Source: CAYVQE01 sp964633205 (lineage in GTDB: Bacteria > Myxococcota > B64-G9). From it: a stretch of DNA of 6,132 bases. The stretch covers positions 1-6,132 of the forward strand of contig CAZWFN010000240.1 in assembly GCA_964633205.1 (NCBI GenBank), written 5' to 3'. Made by a program: the position numbers and the translations under genes. A model generated the notes under the pieces. That model did no database searches, was not told the origin of the DNA, and was given only the letters and a program-made list of their open reading frames with translations. Positions within the stretch are counted from its first letter, which is position 1. Each line of letters begins with the position of its first letter. Below are positions 5,797 to 6,132 of this stretch, one piece after another.

Positions 5797-6132
5797 TCAG
5801 CCGCCGAAGGCGCGATCCAGCGCCGCGGCGGCCGACTGGGCGGCGGCGCGGCAGGGGCCTTGGGCGGCGGCCTCGATGGCGTCGATGGCCAGCGGATCGC
5901 CGATGGCGCCCAGCGCCCAGGCGGCAGCGGCCTGGACGCGGCAGTCGGCGTCGTTCTGCAGGCTGCCGATCAGGTTGCCCACCGCGCTGGCCGCCCGCAG
6001 CCGGCCCAGGCTCCAGGCGGCCTGGCGCCGGACGCCGGCATCGGCGTCGCCCAGCGCGGCCACCAGGGCGGCCGGCTCGGCGTCGGGCACCTGGGCCAAA
6101 GCGCGCGCCGCGCCGCGGCGCACCGCGGCCGC
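5797..6132 (-). CDS. HEAT-repeat protein, C-terminal part (5' end outside the window)
   Basis: The reading frame is open to the right edge, so only the last 111 residues are seen and the GTG at 6123 is internal to a repeat rather than a start. The visible part is Ala-rich and made of HEAT/PBS-lyase-like helical repeats with a period of about 30-32 residues: units begin near residues 4 (VRRGAARAL), 34 (VRRQAAWSLG) and 66 (VQAAAAWALG), with a degenerate last unit near 96. Such repeats form a curved scaffold for protein contacts and have no catalytic residues of their own; function depends on the unseen N-terminus. The stop is 52 nt ahead of the Rieske start on the same strand, so the two are probably cotranscribed, and a scaffold or maturation role for the same redox complex is possible but inferred from position only. 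Confidence 0.8.
   Translation of the reverse strand, partial: AAAVRRGAARALAQVPDAEPAALVAALGDADAGVRRQAAWSLGRLRAASAVGNLIGSLQNDADCRVQAAAAWALGAIGDPLAIDAIEAAAQGPCRAAAQSAAAALDRAFGG

Overview
The window is strongly GC-rich bacterial DNA with heavy G/C use at third codon positions. It carries five protein-coding loci. Reading left to right, three lie on the + strand: gdhA, a large receiver/ATP-grasp protein and a broken tesB. Two lie on the - strand: a small Tat-exported Rieske protein and the C-terminal end of a HEAT-repeat protein that runs off the right edge. The gene content points to a free-living Gram-negative-type bacterium. The large PEP/pyruvate-binding protein with receiver domains is an architecture I associate with Deltaproteobacteria-like lineages and Bacteroidetes, but taxonomy cannot be fixed from this window.

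Region by region: positions 1-187 are the control region of gdhA, with a good -35 box, a 12-bp perfect palindrome inside the promoter spacer, two tandem 9-bp repeats just upstream and a strong Shine-Dalgarno. gdhA (188-1528) encodes a complete NADP-type glutamate dehydrogenase and ends at a textbook intrinsic terminator, so it looks monocistronic. A new sigma70-like promoter (1605-1633) then drives a 991-residue protein (1686-4661). That protein joins a degenerate receiver, an apparently intact receiver, a linker domain, a complete PPDK/PEP-synthase-type ATP-grasp domain and a conserved-looking C-terminal domain. It lacks the phosphohistidine and PEP/pyruvate barrel domains of the classical enzymes. 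Only 26 nt downstream, with its own Shine-Dalgarno, starts an acyl-CoA thioesterase II gene (tesB). It has lost about 80 codons and changed frame near 4754-4770, so it is a pseudogene or an assembly deletion.

The - strand pair (HEAT protein, then Rieske protein, 52 nt apart) converges on tesB with only 15 nt between stop codons. The Rieske protein has all four cluster ligands, both disulfide cysteines and a twin-arginine signal, so it is probably a periplasmic or membrane-anchored electron carrier. The HEAT protein may be a scaffold for the same unseen complex upstream.

The most interesting item is the receiver/ATP-grasp protein: a nucleotide-binding phosphotransferase module joined to a two-component input, with no identified substrate or acceptor domain. 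No RNA genes, CRISPR arrays, insertion sequences or attachment sites were seen.
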